From CAYGUK01 sp964352985 (lineage in GTDB: Bacteria; Pseudomonadota; Gammaproteobacteria; JAHCLG01), in assembly GCA_964352985.1 (NCBI GenBank), contig CAYGUK010000022.1:1-46111 (forward strand): a stretch of 46,111 nt of DNA, written 5' to 3'. The notes beneath the pieces were generated by a model that did not search any database, was not told where the DNA came from, and was given only the letters and a program-made list of their open reading frames with translations. A program made the translations under genes and the position numbers. Positions 14,624 to 22,881 of this stretch are shown piece by piece (the stretch's first letter is position 1; each line of letters starts with the position of its first letter).

Positions 14624-17002
14624 TTAAGCTGCAGCTGCTGCTGCAGCTCCAAATTTACGTTTTGCATCCTCAAAATTTGCCTGTCGTATCTCTTCATCAC
14701 TTGATCTAGCAAATTTTAACCCTTTAATTTGTTCATGATCTTGCTTTTGACAGAGAGCTTCTAATACAAGTCTTGATCGACCCGCCGTTTGGAAAACTTT
14801 ACCTGAAGTAACTAGAATATATTGCAATATGTTATGAAATTGTTGTTCGGAAGTCATATCTTCAGTTATTAAATCATCAACTTTGGATTTTTTATAACTG
14901 GTATTTGGAAAAAAACAACTACAACATGTATAAGATTGAGAATGATCGTCATTAAATCTTTCAACCAAATTTCGATAAAATTTTTCTTTTCTATCATCTA
15001 TAGGTTCTTGATCAGGAAATTTTTTACTAATAACCTCATGAACGCCTCTGATTTCATCTTTTATTATTTTTCTTTTATGGAGAAACTCTTGGTTATCATC
15101 TTCTAATAAATCTTCGCATTGAATCTGATCTAGTTCTTCTTGTAATTGATCAAGATCATCTATATTAGATTTGGATTGAGCATCTGATTGTTTTATTGCC
15201 TGAACGCGATCTGAAATACTATTCAGCTTTTCAAATACGGCGTCACGATTTTGTGTGGCTTCTTGTATTTTTTTGTCAAGTTCCTCAAGTTTTACTTTTA
15301 CTTCCTCCAGTTTCAATTTTTGTTGCTTTAACATTGCTAAAAATTGGGATTGAGTTTCTGTTAACTTATTTGGAATTTGATTATTACCTTCAAGCTCTTC
15401 AATCATTGAAGTGATGAACTGTAATTTACCCGCATACGAAGAATTTAATTCTTGAAAACCTTCGTTTAGATCAGCCACCTTTTTATACGATGAGATATCA
15501 AACTTTAAAACACTATTAACATAAGTCAACAATCCTGCAGAATTTTGTGCAAATTGTTTTTGCGCTTGAAAGAGTTTATTTAAAGCAAGATATTTTTCTT
15601 GCCAAGTATCAAAACGTTGTCGCAATTGTGATTTATATTGTAAAAGTTTATCTTTATAAGTTCCAGCCTCAAGTTGATCTATAGAAGTCGTTAAGGCACT
15701 AATTTTAGACTCAATAGCTGTTAAACCATCACGAATCACATGCACCTTATTCGTTTCAAAATCAGCATGCTGAGATTGTTCGGGAATGGATTGGATAGCC
15801 TCTATTTTAGCTTTAACATCAGTTAAATCATCTCGAATATGAGTGATTGATTGGATAGCCTTTGTTACAAGTACAAGCTCACTTATTTTTTTGCTCAATG
15901 GAGTTGTGATACCTGTTAGAAATACATCTTCACGTGTATCAAATTCTTTTTTTACTGTTGTTTGCTGTAAAGCCTGATATCTTTTTTGCAATATGCCAAT
16001 CTTTTCTAATAACGCACCTTTTACTTTTCCACATTTAGAATCTATCGAAGATGTATATTGGGAAAGATATTTTACAAATTTAGAACCACTAGCATTCCTT
16101 TTATCAAGTTCTCCTATATTTTGAATTGCTTCATGGAATTGTGTGTGGCAATCCTTGAATATGGGATAACATGGGTAAGGTTTTGACATAAGATCATTTA
16201 ATTTTACTAGTAGCGAAATATTATTTACGACTGAAATTTCGAGCGTTTCAGTTAATTTCAAACATATTTCATTCGCGGTTTCATCTATGTCATCAGGTAA
16301 TTGATCTAGAGGAAGTGCTAACCATGATTCTAATTGACTAGTAAAAACATTTTCATTTGAAAACGTAACTAACGTCTCTTCTAATTTGTCTATGACCTGT
16401 ATAAATGTTTCTACTAATGCAAGGTAATATCGAAGATGTAACAATTGTTCTATAAAATTAAAAACTGCAATTATTTTCTGGCCTGTAGTTTTATTTGAAC
16501 TTGCCGTGTCTGAAATAGACCATTCTGGAATGGCTTTATCTTCAGACATTGTGTGAGGTGTATCACCGGGAGGACACCATTCATTCAAAATGGCACGTTG
16601 AGCTTGGTGACGCTCTTCTTGACTGGCCCTGACAGTATTTATAACTAATTCTGGTTTTTTCAGTGTTGTGATTAAACCACAAGCAATTCCCATTCGTTCA
16701 ACATTTTCACTAGAGAAATTTCTACGATTATGTAGATAGTGATATAAACCCGTTTCATCAGCAGATCTTGAAAAAGTAAATGAGGCAGATGCGTCTTCAT
16801 GACCTTGACCTACAGGCTTAATCATTACACCAGATAATTTCAAAATTAATTGATTGAGTAGTGCTGTGGTTCCACCGTCAGTAAGTTGACCAATAAATAT
16901 TTCTTCTTGAGATCGTTTTTCTTCAGCCTGCTTAGTCTCATACTCTTTGCGCTGCATTAACGCTGCTTTAGTCAACAACTGCATTCCACTTCCAGGCATC
17001 AT
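14624..17002 (-). CDS. Unknown 792-residue coiled-coil protein with polyalanine C-terminus; effector candidate
   Basis: No family recognised, no signal peptide and no membrane segment. The middle (about 310-670) is rich in heptad-like, Gln/Glu/Lys-rich helices such as LKLEEVKVKLEELDKKIQEA and SIDDLDQLQEELDQIQ-type stretches. A cysteine cluster YTCCSCFFP sits near residue 690. The tail reads DEEIRQANFEDAKRKFG followed by seven alanines, coded by a mixture of GCA and GCT. Acidic residues just before a small-residue tail are compatible with a Dot/Icm-type C-terminal translocation signal, but this is inference. A single-gene unit in the accessory block; AT-rich 194-bp region upstream shared with divergent dcyD. 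Confidence 0.78.
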   Translation of the reverse strand: MMPGSGMQLLTKAALMQRKEYETKQAEEKRSQEEIFIGQLTDGGTTALLNQLILKLSGVMIKPVGQGHEDASASFTFSRSADETGLYHYLHNRRNFSSENVERMGIACGLITTLKKPELVINTVRASQEERHQAQRAILNEWCPPGDTPHTMSEDKAIPEWSISDTASSNKTTGQKIIAVFNFIEQLLHLRYYLALVETFIQVIDKLEETLVTFSNENVFTSQLESWLALPLDQLPDDIDETANEICLKLTETLEISVVNNISLLVKLNDLMSKPYPCYPIFKDCHTQFHEAIQNIGELDKRNASGSKFVKYLSQYTSSIDSKCGKVKGALLEKIGILQKRYQALQQTTVKKEFDTREDVFLTGITTPLSKKISELVLVTKAIQSITHIRDDLTDVKAKIEAIQSIPEQSQHADFETNKVHVIRDGLTAIESKISALTTSIDQLEAGTYKDKLLQYKSQLRQRFDTWQEKYLALNKLFQAQKQFAQNSAGLLTYVNSVLKFDISSYKKVADLNEGFQELNSSYAGKLQFITSMIEELEGNNQIPNKLTETQSQFLAMLKQQKLKLEEVKVKLEELDKKIQEATQNRDAVFEKLNSISDRVQAIKQSDAQSKSNIDDLDQLQEELDQIQCEDLLEDDNQEFLHKRKIIKDEIRGVHEVISKKFPDQEPIDDRKEKFYRNLVERFNDDHSQSYTCCSCFFPNTSYKKSKVDDLITEDMTSEQQFHNILQYILVTSGKVFQTAGRSRLVLEALCQKQDHEQIKGLKFARSSDEEIRQANFEDAKRKFGAAAAAAA

Positions 17003-17196
17003 AAATAATACACCTTATTAATTAAAAAATTATTTGGCTATTACATAATTAATCTTATACTTCTCACATTAAGAACATATGAATTTTTTAGATTACAATT
17101 AAGTATATTTTGTATTTTTATACTTATTTCGTAGATTAATTAATATAACCATGTATTTCCACTCAACTAGTCATAGAAGACAGGATACCCTAATTT

Positions 17197-18156
17197 ATGT
17201 ACAATAATGCATTAAAGCGCGCCCTCGGCCTATTCCCCACCCCCTGCCATCCACTCAACAATCTTTCAAAAAAATATAACAAAAACATTTCGATTAAACG
17301 AGATGACTTAACCGGCTTAGCTTGCGGTGGAAATAAAACCCGAAAACTCGAATATTTACTGGGTGACGCGCTACAGCAAAATATCGACACCATTATCACT
17401 GCTGGGGCAATTCAATCAAATCATTGCCAACAAACTGTCGCTGCATGTAATAAACTGGGATTACCTTGCCATTTAGTGTTGGGTGGGGAGCCGCCAAAAA
17501 AAGCGACCGGAAATTATTTTCTCGATAAACTTGCCAATGCCACCTGTCATTTCACCGGCAACAATAGAAAAGGGGAAGACCTCGAAAAAATTGTAGCCTC
17601 ACTCACTGCGCAAAATTTACAGCCTTATGTGATTCCTTATGGTGGTTCAAACGCGATTGGTGCGCTTGGTTTTGTTGATGCCTTAGAAGAATTACTCACA
17701 CAACACCCCCATGCAACTAAAATTATTATTGCAACCAGTTCTGCCGGTACGCAGGCGGGTTTAAGCGTGGGTAAAAAATTATTAAAATGGTCTGGTGATA
17801 TCATTGGTATTCAAATTGATAAAACTGAATTAAACCATTTAAGTTTTCTTGATCAATTAATAAAACTCAGCAATGACACAGCGCAATTAATAAATTGTAA
17901 TGTTGAATTTTCCGCAGAGGATTTTATCGTCAATCAAGATTATATAGGTGAAGGTTATGGTATCGTCGGTGATGCTGAAATGAATGCGATTAAAACGCTT
18001 GCCCGATTAGAGGGCATTTATGTGGATCCCATTTATACCGGTCGCGCATTCGCAGGATTTCTGGATTTACTCGAGAAAAATTATTTTAGCAATGAAGATA
18101 ACATTATCTTTTGGCACACCGGTGGATTACCTGCGCTTTTTAGTTTAGAAAAATAG
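17197..18156 (+). CDS. dcyD: D-cysteine desulfhydrase / ACC deaminase family PLP enzyme
   Basis: 319 residues, family length. Fold-type II PLP enzyme: ISIKRDDLTGLACGGNKTRKLEYL (31-54) contains the PLP lysine motif NKTRKLE, ITAGAIQSNHCQQT (67-80) the catalytic-serine loop, YGGSNAIGALGF, SSAGTQAG the phosphate-binding loop, and LDPxYTG-like VDPIYTGRAFAGF plus FWHTGGLPALF near the end. Best matches in memory are DcyD proteins, which break D-cysteine into pyruvate, H2S and ammonia; ACC deaminase is the alternative within the family. Its stop codon touches the 3' end of rnpB, which is transcribed towards it. Confidence 0.88.
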   Translation: MYNNALKRALGLFPTPCHPLNNLSKKYNKNISIKRDDLTGLACGGNKTRKLEYLLGDALQQNIDTIITAGAIQSNHCQQTVAACNKLGLPCHLVLGGEPPKKATGNYFLDKLANATCHFTGNNRKGEDLEKIVASLTAQNLQPYVIPYGGSNAIGALGFVDALEELLTQHPHATKIIIATSSAGTQAGLSVGKKLLKWSGDIIGIQIDKTELNHLSFLDQLIKLSNDTAQLINCNVEFSAEDFIVNQDYIGEGYGIVGDAEMNAIKTLARLEGIYVDPIYTGRAFAGFLDLLEKNYFSNEDNIIFWHTGGLPALFSLEK

Positions 18157-18544
18157 AGTTGGCCTATAAGCCGGGTTTTGTCATGAACAATCATTAATCT
18201 GGGATGTTTGTCGCCAAACACCTCTTGCGACCTACCCGATCCGCTGCGGGCAACAGCTTGCAACTCTCTTTCTAAAACTAGAAAAAAATTCTAAATTTAG
18301 AGAGAGAGTTGCAGGATCACTATTCGGTCTTGCACCAGGTGGGGTTTACCCTGCCACCACTGTTACCAGCGGCGCGGTGCGCTCTTACCGCACCATTTCA
18401 CCATTACCAAAATTAATTGGCTGTATATTTTCTGTGGCACTTTCCGTAGGCTTGCGCCCCCCAGGCGTTACCTGGCACCCTGCCCTTTGGAGCCCGGACT
18501 TTCCTCCAGTAAAAAATTTTTACCAGCGATTGTCCAGCCAACTC
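18156..18544 (-). ncRNA. rnpB: RNase P RNA (type A)
   Basis: About 389 nt. Conserved blocks on the minus strand: 5' GAGTTGGCTGGACAATCGC, GGAGGAAAGTCCGGGCTCC (CRI), GGGCAGGGTGCCAGGTAACG, GGTAACAGTGGTGGC-like, GGTAAACCCCACC, GCAAGACCGAATAG, and near the 3' end CAAAACCCGGCTTATAGG. The termini pair perfectly (GAGTTGGC with GCCAACTC, helix P1) and a TATTTTT run follows. It is the catalytic RNA for tRNA 5' processing. Unusual: where E. coli P15/P16 carries the GGU loop that pairs with tRNA CCA, this RNA has a 55-nt AT-rich hairpin (18259-18313) inside GATCC/GGATC, and I see no GGU there. Next to rsmI as in Pseudomonas, but mraZ is no longer adjacent. Confidence 0.97.
18259..18313 (-). repeat. AT-rich hairpin insertion within RNase P RNA (P15/P16 region)
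   Basis: A 55-nt near-perfect inverted repeat: TGCAACTCTCTCTCTAAA pairs with TTTAGAAAGAGAGTTGCA with one mismatch; its apex contains the small palindrome TCTAAATTTAGA. It lies between the two strands of P15 (GATCC / GGATC) and just before a short GCTG-loop-CAGC hairpin. Base composition is unlike the rest of the gene. Confidence 0.8.
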
Positions 18545-18554
18545 TAGGGCGGGG

Positions 18555-18582
18555 ATTATACGTTTTTTATAATAACTGTAAA
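18555..18582 (-). promoter_or_regulatory. Promoter of rnpB
   Basis: Minus strand -35 TTTACA (18582-18577), 16-bp spacer, -10 TATAAT (18560-18555), followed by a GC-rich CCCCGCCC discriminator and RNA start near 18544. A GC-rich discriminator is typical of stringently controlled stable-RNA promoters. It sits directly after the rsmI stop codon, so rnpB has its own promoter. Confidence 0.8.
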
Positions 18583-18585
18583 CCA

Positions 18586-19425
18586 TTAAGTGTTATCTAA
18601 TAGCCATTGATACAAATCACTTTTTGCTAAGCCACTGTATTTCGCAGCAATTTTTGCTGATTGCTTTTTAGGTAATTCGGCATTTAAACACAATAATAAT
18701 TTTTCTAAATTTTCATCAATGCCATTTTGAGCGGGTGCTAAAAAAGGACTTAGAACTAATACAAATTCACCACGCTGTTGATTGGGATCATTGCTAATAA
18801 ATTCGGATAATTCTTGTAGCGTCGAAAATTTTATTGTCTCATAAAGTTTGGTGATTTCGCGAGCGAGTGTCATGTCACGTTCTGGCCCAAATATCGCTAA
18901 CATATCATTGACGCTTGCCAAAATACGATGAGGTGATTCAAAAAAAACAATAGTAAATTTTCTTTTGGCATAATGTCGAAAAAATTGTAACCGTTCATTT
19001 TTTTTAGGCGGAATAAATCCTGCAAAATGAAATTCATCAGCAGGAAAACCCGCAACACTTAATGCAGTGATCACCGCGCTCGGTCCAGGAATTGGAACAA
19101 CAGTGACATTATTTTCATGCGCTTTTCGAATTAAACGAAATCCCGGATCACTAATACAAGGTGTGCCCGCATCAGAAATATACGCAATTGTCTGCCCTTG
19201 CATGAGCTTTGCGATTAATTTTTCGGTCATTTCATTTTCATTATGTTGATGCAAGGAGACCAAGTTTTGCTGAATTCCAAAGTGCTCTAACAAACGTTTA
19301 GAATGACGCGTATCTTCACAAGCAATTACATCAACTTGCTTCAATGTGCTCAACATGCGCATACTGACATCATCTAAATGACCTAAAGGTGTCGCCACTA
19401 CAAATAATTGTCCGAAATCTGACAA
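18586..19425 (-). CDS. rsmI: 16S rRNA (cytidine-1402-2'-O)-methyltransferase
   Basis: 279 residues. Tetrapyrrole-methylase fold: FVVATPLGHLDDVSMRML at the N-terminus, ACEDTRHSKRLLEHFGI, the SAM-site signature AYISDAGTPCISDPGFRLI (about 84-102), VVPIPGPSAVITALSVAGFP, FESPHRI and LAREITKLYET. It 2'-O-methylates C1402, the base that RsmH (9.8-10.8 kb) methylates on N4. Divergent from lpoA, as in E. coli and Pseudomonas. Complete. Confidence 0.97.
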   Translation of the reverse strand: MSDFGQLFVVATPLGHLDDVSMRMLSTLKQVDVIACEDTRHSKRLLEHFGIQQNLVSLHQHNENEMTEKLIAKLMQGQTIAYISDAGTPCISDPGFRLIRKAHENNVTVVPIPGPSAVITALSVAGFPADEFHFAGFIPPKKNERLQFFRHYAKRKFTIVFFESPHRILASVNDMLAIFGPERDMTLAREITKLYETIKFSTLQELSEFISNDPNQQRGEFVLVLSPFLAPAQNGIDENLEKLLLCLNAELPKKQSAKIAAKYSGLAKSDLYQWLLDNT

Positions 19426-19512
19426 TATACTTCTCCTTTCATAACAAGTGTTTTACTTCGCCATTTAAGCACAGTAATATTCGAATCTAAATCTTTATGG
19501 AAGTATCATCTC

Positions 19513-20655
19513 ATGAAAAAAGTGATTGTTTTTATTATCGCCGCTATCTCTTTCAGTCTTGTTGGATGTAATCAACTCCCCACGGCAATGCGTGGTGCCA
19601 AAGGAGCAAACGTACCACCGAGTACGCCTAAACATGTTGCTTTATTACTTCCATTAAGTGGTCCTGTCGCGAGCCAAGCTAAAGCGGTTGAAAATGGTTT
19701 TTTCACTGCCTTTTATAAAGATAAAGAACAAACGGGAAATGTCCCACAAATAACGGTGCTTAATACAACAGGCGCCAACATCGATGACTTGTATCAACAA
19801 GCAATAAACAAAGGCGCAGATTTAGTTGTGGGTCCTCTCCTTAAAGAAAATGTTGAAGCCCTAGAAAAAAGAAATTCATTACCTGTTCCAGTTTTAGCAT
19901 TAAATTCGATTAACATGACAAATCAACGTGCAAATAACAGTTTATTTGAATTTGGTTTGTCACCTAATACTGAAGCAAAAGAAGTGGCCAATAAAATTAG
20001 CCAAAGTGGATATCACAATGCGCTTGTTATCACGCCCTCTGGCAAATGGGGAAATGGCATTGCCAATGCGTTTGATCAAAGATTCAAAGCAAATGGTGGA
20101 AAAATTGTTGATACTCTCGAAGTTTCACCTTCAACCGATTTAACATTAGCCGTTAAAAAACTCTTAAAATATACCGGTATTCCTGAAAAAGATAAAAATA
20201 AAGTCGCATCAGATGTATTGCCCGATGAAGCACCCGCAACTATCAGACGCACTGATTTTGACGTGATCTTTTTAGCAACATTGCCAACACAAGCTCGCCA
20301 AATTAAACCCTTATTAAATTTTTATTACGCAGCTAATATTCCGGTTTATGCAACGTCATTAGTTTATTCAGGAAAACCATCAGCACATAATGATAAAGAT
20401 TTAAATGGGATCATTTTTTGCGATATGCCTTGGGCAGTAGCAGGCACCAAAAATGATATCAACACTCATAAATTAGCACGTCTATTTGCCTTTGGTGAAG
20501 ATGCTTTTTCATTAACTAATACTTTGCCGATGTTATCTTCAGGTAACAGCATCAGTGGTAGAACGGGTGAATTGTATATGGATTCCAGTTTACAAATTCG
20601 TCGTGAATTAAGCTGGGCGCAATTTAAAGATGGCGTACCTGTTCCAGTTGCTTAA
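19513..20655 (+). CDS. lpoA: Outer-membrane lipoprotein, penicillin-binding protein activator LpoA (C-domain only)
   Basis: 380 residues with a lipoprotein signal peptide: MKKVIVFIIAAISFSLVGC, Cys at residue 19. The mature part matches the periplasmic-binding-protein-like C-domain of LpoA/YraM: HVALLLPLSGPVASQAKAVENGFFTAF, LVVGPLLKENVEAL, FDVIFLATLPTQARQIKPLLNFYYAANIPVYATS and MPWAV. In E. coli LpoA (about 678 residues) an N-terminal TPR-like domain precedes this; it is absent here. The C-domain is the part that stimulates PBP1A. Context rsmI-lpoA-yraN-diaA-dolP is conserved. Confidence 0.93.
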   Translation: MKKVIVFIIAAISFSLVGCNQLPTAMRGAKGANVPPSTPKHVALLLPLSGPVASQAKAVENGFFTAFYKDKEQTGNVPQITVLNTTGANIDDLYQQAINKGADLVVGPLLKENVEALEKRNSLPVPVLALNSINMTNQRANNSLFEFGLSPNTEAKEVANKISQSGYHNALVITPSGKWGNGIANAFDQRFKANGGKIVDTLEVSPSTDLTLAVKKLLKYTGIPEKDKNKVASDVLPDEAPATIRRTDFDVIFLATLPTQARQIKPLLNFYYAANIPVYATSLVYSGKPSAHNDKDLNGIIFCDMPWAVAGTKNDINTHKLARLFAFGEDAFSLTNTLPMLSSGNSISGRTGELYMDSSLQIRRELSWAQFKDGVPVPVA

Positions 20656-20668
20656 CATTTTTAAAAAG

Positions 20669-20699
20669 ACACCTCAATCTGATGACTTGATTGAGGTGT
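20669..20699 (+). terminator. Hairpin between lpoA and yraN (weak terminator or attenuator)
   Basis: Perfect 11-bp stem ACACCTCAATC / GATTGAGGTGT with a 9-nt loop, 14 bp after the lpoA stop and 7 bp before the yraN ATG. The T tract after it is poor (TGTATCT), so it may slow transcription or stabilise the lpoA mRNA end, and it lies where the yraN ribosome-binding site should be. Confidence 0.6.
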
Positions 20700-20706
20700 T
20701 GTATCT

Positions 20707-21063
20707 ATGAAACTTCGCGGGCAACAATACGAAAAATTAGCATTAACCTATTTAAAACAACAAGGTTTAAGTTTAGTAAGTCAAAATTTTCATTGTCGTT
20801 TTGGTGAAATAGATCTCATCATGTTAGATAACGAAACATTAGTATTTATTGAAGTTAGAGCAAGAAATAATAAACAGCATGGATTAAGTGAAGACACCGT
20901 TGATTTTATAAAACAAAAAAAAATTATTACAACCGCAGAATATTATTTACAACAAAAAATATCTGATGTTGATAATTTAACTTGTCGGTTTGATGTGTTA
21001 GCCATTAATCAAGCTAAAATCAACTGGATAAAGAATGCTTTTAGCAGTGACAATGCGTATTAA
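20707..21063 (+). CDS. yraN: UPF0102 nuclease-like protein YraN
   Basis: 118 residues, the usual size. Endonuclease-like fold with GQQYEKLALTYLKQQGLSLVSQNFH, then FGEIDLIMLDNETLVFIEVRARNN, the D..E-x-V signature of this PD-(D/E)XK-related family. Function is unproven in most bacteria. No clear Shine-Dalgarno sequence; the start overlaps the foot of the hairpin at 20669-20699. Position between lpoA and diaA is conserved. Confidence 0.93.
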   Translation: MKLRGQQYEKLALTYLKQQGLSLVSQNFHCRFGEIDLIMLDNETLVFIEVRARNNKQHGLSEDTVDFIKQKKIITTAEYYLQQKISDVDNLTCRFDVLAINQAKINWIKNAFSSDNAY

Positions 21064-21106
21064 ACCAGTTAAAATTTATCCCTTTAGAATAAGCTAAGGT
21101 CCGATA

Positions 21107-21718
21107 ATGGAACATGTTATCGAAAGAATTAAAGCTATTTTTAGCGACAGTATTCAAACTAAAATTACCGCAGCAGATACTTTAACCGATGTTATCGCTG
21201 AGGCAAGTTCAACCTTGGTTAATTGTTTACTGGCTGGCCACAAAATTCTTTGTTGTGGTAATGGTGGCTCTGCTTCTGATGCCCAACATTTTGCGGCTGA
21301 AATGATTAATCGTTTCGAAGTAGAACGTCCTAGTTTACCCGCAATTTCGCTAACCACCGATCCATCTGTGTTAACTTCTATTGCAAATGATTATAGTTTC
21401 GAAGAAATTTTCGCAAAACAAATTCGCGGTTTGGGTCATCATGGCGATGTGTTATTAGCCATTTCGACGAGTGGCACTTCACCCAATGTCATCGCCGCTA
21501 TCGATGCCGCACACGATCGCGAAATGAAAGTCATTGCACTAACTGGTCGTGAAGGTGGGGATATTGCCGCCCTGCTTTATGAGCAAGATACTGAAATTCG
21601 TATTCCATCTCATTCAACTGCGCGGATCCAAGAAACTCATATTTTAGTCATTCATTGTTTATGTGATTTAATTGATCATTCTTTATTTGATGCCAATACC
21701 AATGCGGGGGAATCATGA
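21107..21718 (+). CDS. diaA: SIS-domain protein DiaA (DnaA initiator-associating / GmhA-like)
   Basis: 203 residues, one SIS domain: CCGNGGSASDAQHFAAEMINRFEVERPSLPAISL and HGDVLLAISTSGTSPNVIAAI, AGREGG-like LTGREGGDIA and a C-terminal IQETHILVIHCLCDLID. The family covers DiaA (a tetramer that promotes DnaA assembly at oriC) and sedoheptulose-7-phosphate isomerase GmhA; sequence alone does not separate them, but the yraN-diaA-dolP context favours DiaA. AAGG lies 8 nt before the ATG. The last 4 nt overlap the next gene. Confidence 0.9.
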   Translation: MEHVIERIKAIFSDSIQTKITAADTLTDVIAEASSTLVNCLLAGHKILCCGNGGSASDAQHFAAEMINRFEVERPSLPAISLTTDPSVLTSIANDYSFEEIFAKQIRGLGHHGDVLLAISTSGTSPNVIAAIDAAHDREMKVIALTGREGGDIAALLYEQDTEIRIPSHSTARIQETHILVIHCLCDLIDHSLFDANTNAGES

Positions 21719-22296
21719 AACGTTTTATTTTAATTTTAATCATGGGCGCTTTATTACAAGGTTGTGTTGCGGCATTTATTGCAGGCGCAGCAGCAGGTGG
21801 CATCATTGTTTATGATCGTCGTAATATCGTTACCATGAAAGAAGATGCCGATATCTTAGCTAAAATTAATGCGTTTATTTATGAGCATCCCTACTTAAAT
21901 AATAAAAGTCACATTAATGCAACAGTTTTTAATAATGTGGTATTACTCACCGGTGAAACTTTATCCCCTGAAGCGCGCGGACAAGTCGTAGAATATGCAA
22001 GACAAGTTCCCAAAGTAGCCAAAGTCTATAATGAAATTGCCATCGCTGCACCGGATGCTGCATTAACACGTTCGAGCGATTCATTAATCACCGCAAAAGT
22101 TCGAACTGCGATGGTAGGTAAAAGTGGTTTACATTCTAGTTCGATAAAAGTCGTCACAGAAAACGGCGTTGTTTATTTAATGGGTGTAGTCTCACCTTCA
22201 CAAGCCAATTTAGCGGTTGATGCGGCAAGAAGAGTTTCTGGCGTGCAAAAAGTCGTTAAAATTTTTGACTATAGCACCACAAAAAAGAAGTCTTAA
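21715..22296 (+). CDS. dolP: BON-domain lipoprotein (DolP/YraP-like)
   Basis: 193 residues. Lipoprotein signal MKRFILILIMGALLQGC (Cys17), then a glycine/alanine-rich stretch and two BON domains: about 47-110 (DADILAKINAFIYEHPYL...VKVYNEIAI) and about 120-187 (SDSLITAKVRTAMVGKSGLHSSSIKVV...VVKIFDY). DolP localises to the outer membrane and division site in E. coli and supports envelope integrity. Overlaps diaA by 4 nt (ATGA) and is followed 3 nt later by a second protein of the same architecture. Confidence 0.92.
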   Translation: MKRFILILIMGALLQGCVAAFIAGAAAGGIIVYDRRNIVTMKEDADILAKINAFIYEHPYLNNKSHINATVFNNVVLLTGETLSPEARGQVVEYARQVPKVAKVYNEIAIAAPDAALTRSSDSLITAKVRTAMVGKSGLHSSSIKVVTENGVVYLMGVVSPSQANLAVDAARRVSGVQKVVKIFDYSTTKKKS

Positions 22297-22299
22297 AAA

Positions 22300-22881
22300 A
22301 TGACATGGCTTAAAACAACACTCACGCTCACCACTGCTACTCTTTTGTTAAGCGCTTGTAGCAGTGTTTTATTTAATGGTGCCAGCGTCATTTACAAACA
22401 AAATCATTTATATCACACGATTAGAAATATTAATCTCGATCAACAAGCCGAAGTTGCACTTAAACGAGATAAAAAACTTTATCCGTATAATATTAATGTT
22501 TCTGTGATGGATTATCACGTACTGTTACTTGGCCAAGTACCTTCGCAAAGTTTAAAAGCACACGCTACAACCATTATAAAAGATTTACCACATATCCAAC
22601 GTGTCATTAATCGCATTGAGATCAAACCACAAATCTCAAAATCGACAATGGTTCACGACACATGGCTCACCACCAAAATAAAATCAAAAATAATCGCTGA
22701 TAAAAGGGTAGATCTTGAAGGAATTAAAATCGTTACTGAAGATCGAACTGTTTATTTATTTGGAGTAGCAACGGAAGAACAAGCTAAAGTCACCATTGCG
22801 ATAGCAAGAAGCACGCAAGGCGTAAAAAAAGTCGTTAACTTATTACGCTACATCAGATTAACTACACATCCCAATGAATAA
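22300..22881 (+). CDS. Second BON-domain lipoprotein, paralogue of the preceding gene
   Basis: Also 193 residues. Lipoprotein signal MTWLKTTLTLTTATLLLSAC (Cys20), two BON-like units: about 43-107 (INLDQQAEVALKRDKKLYPYNINVSVMD...INRIEI) and about 120-187 (TWLTTKIKSKIIADKRVDLEGIKIVTEDRTVYLFGV...VVNLLRYIRL). The second unit resembles that of the neighbour closely (IKVVTENGVVYLMGV against IKIVTEDRTVYLFGV); the first is more diverged. Tandem duplication is likely. Ends 8 nt inside the next gene. Confidence 0.88.
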   Translation: MTWLKTTLTLTTATLLLSACSSVLFNGASVIYKQNHLYHTIRNINLDQQAEVALKRDKKLYPYNINVSVMDYHVLLLGQVPSQSLKAHATTIIKDLPHIQRVINRIEIKPQISKSTMVHDTWLTTKIKSKIIADKRVDLEGIKIVTEDRTVYLFGVATEEQAKVTIAIARSTQGVKKVVNLLRYIRLTTHPNE

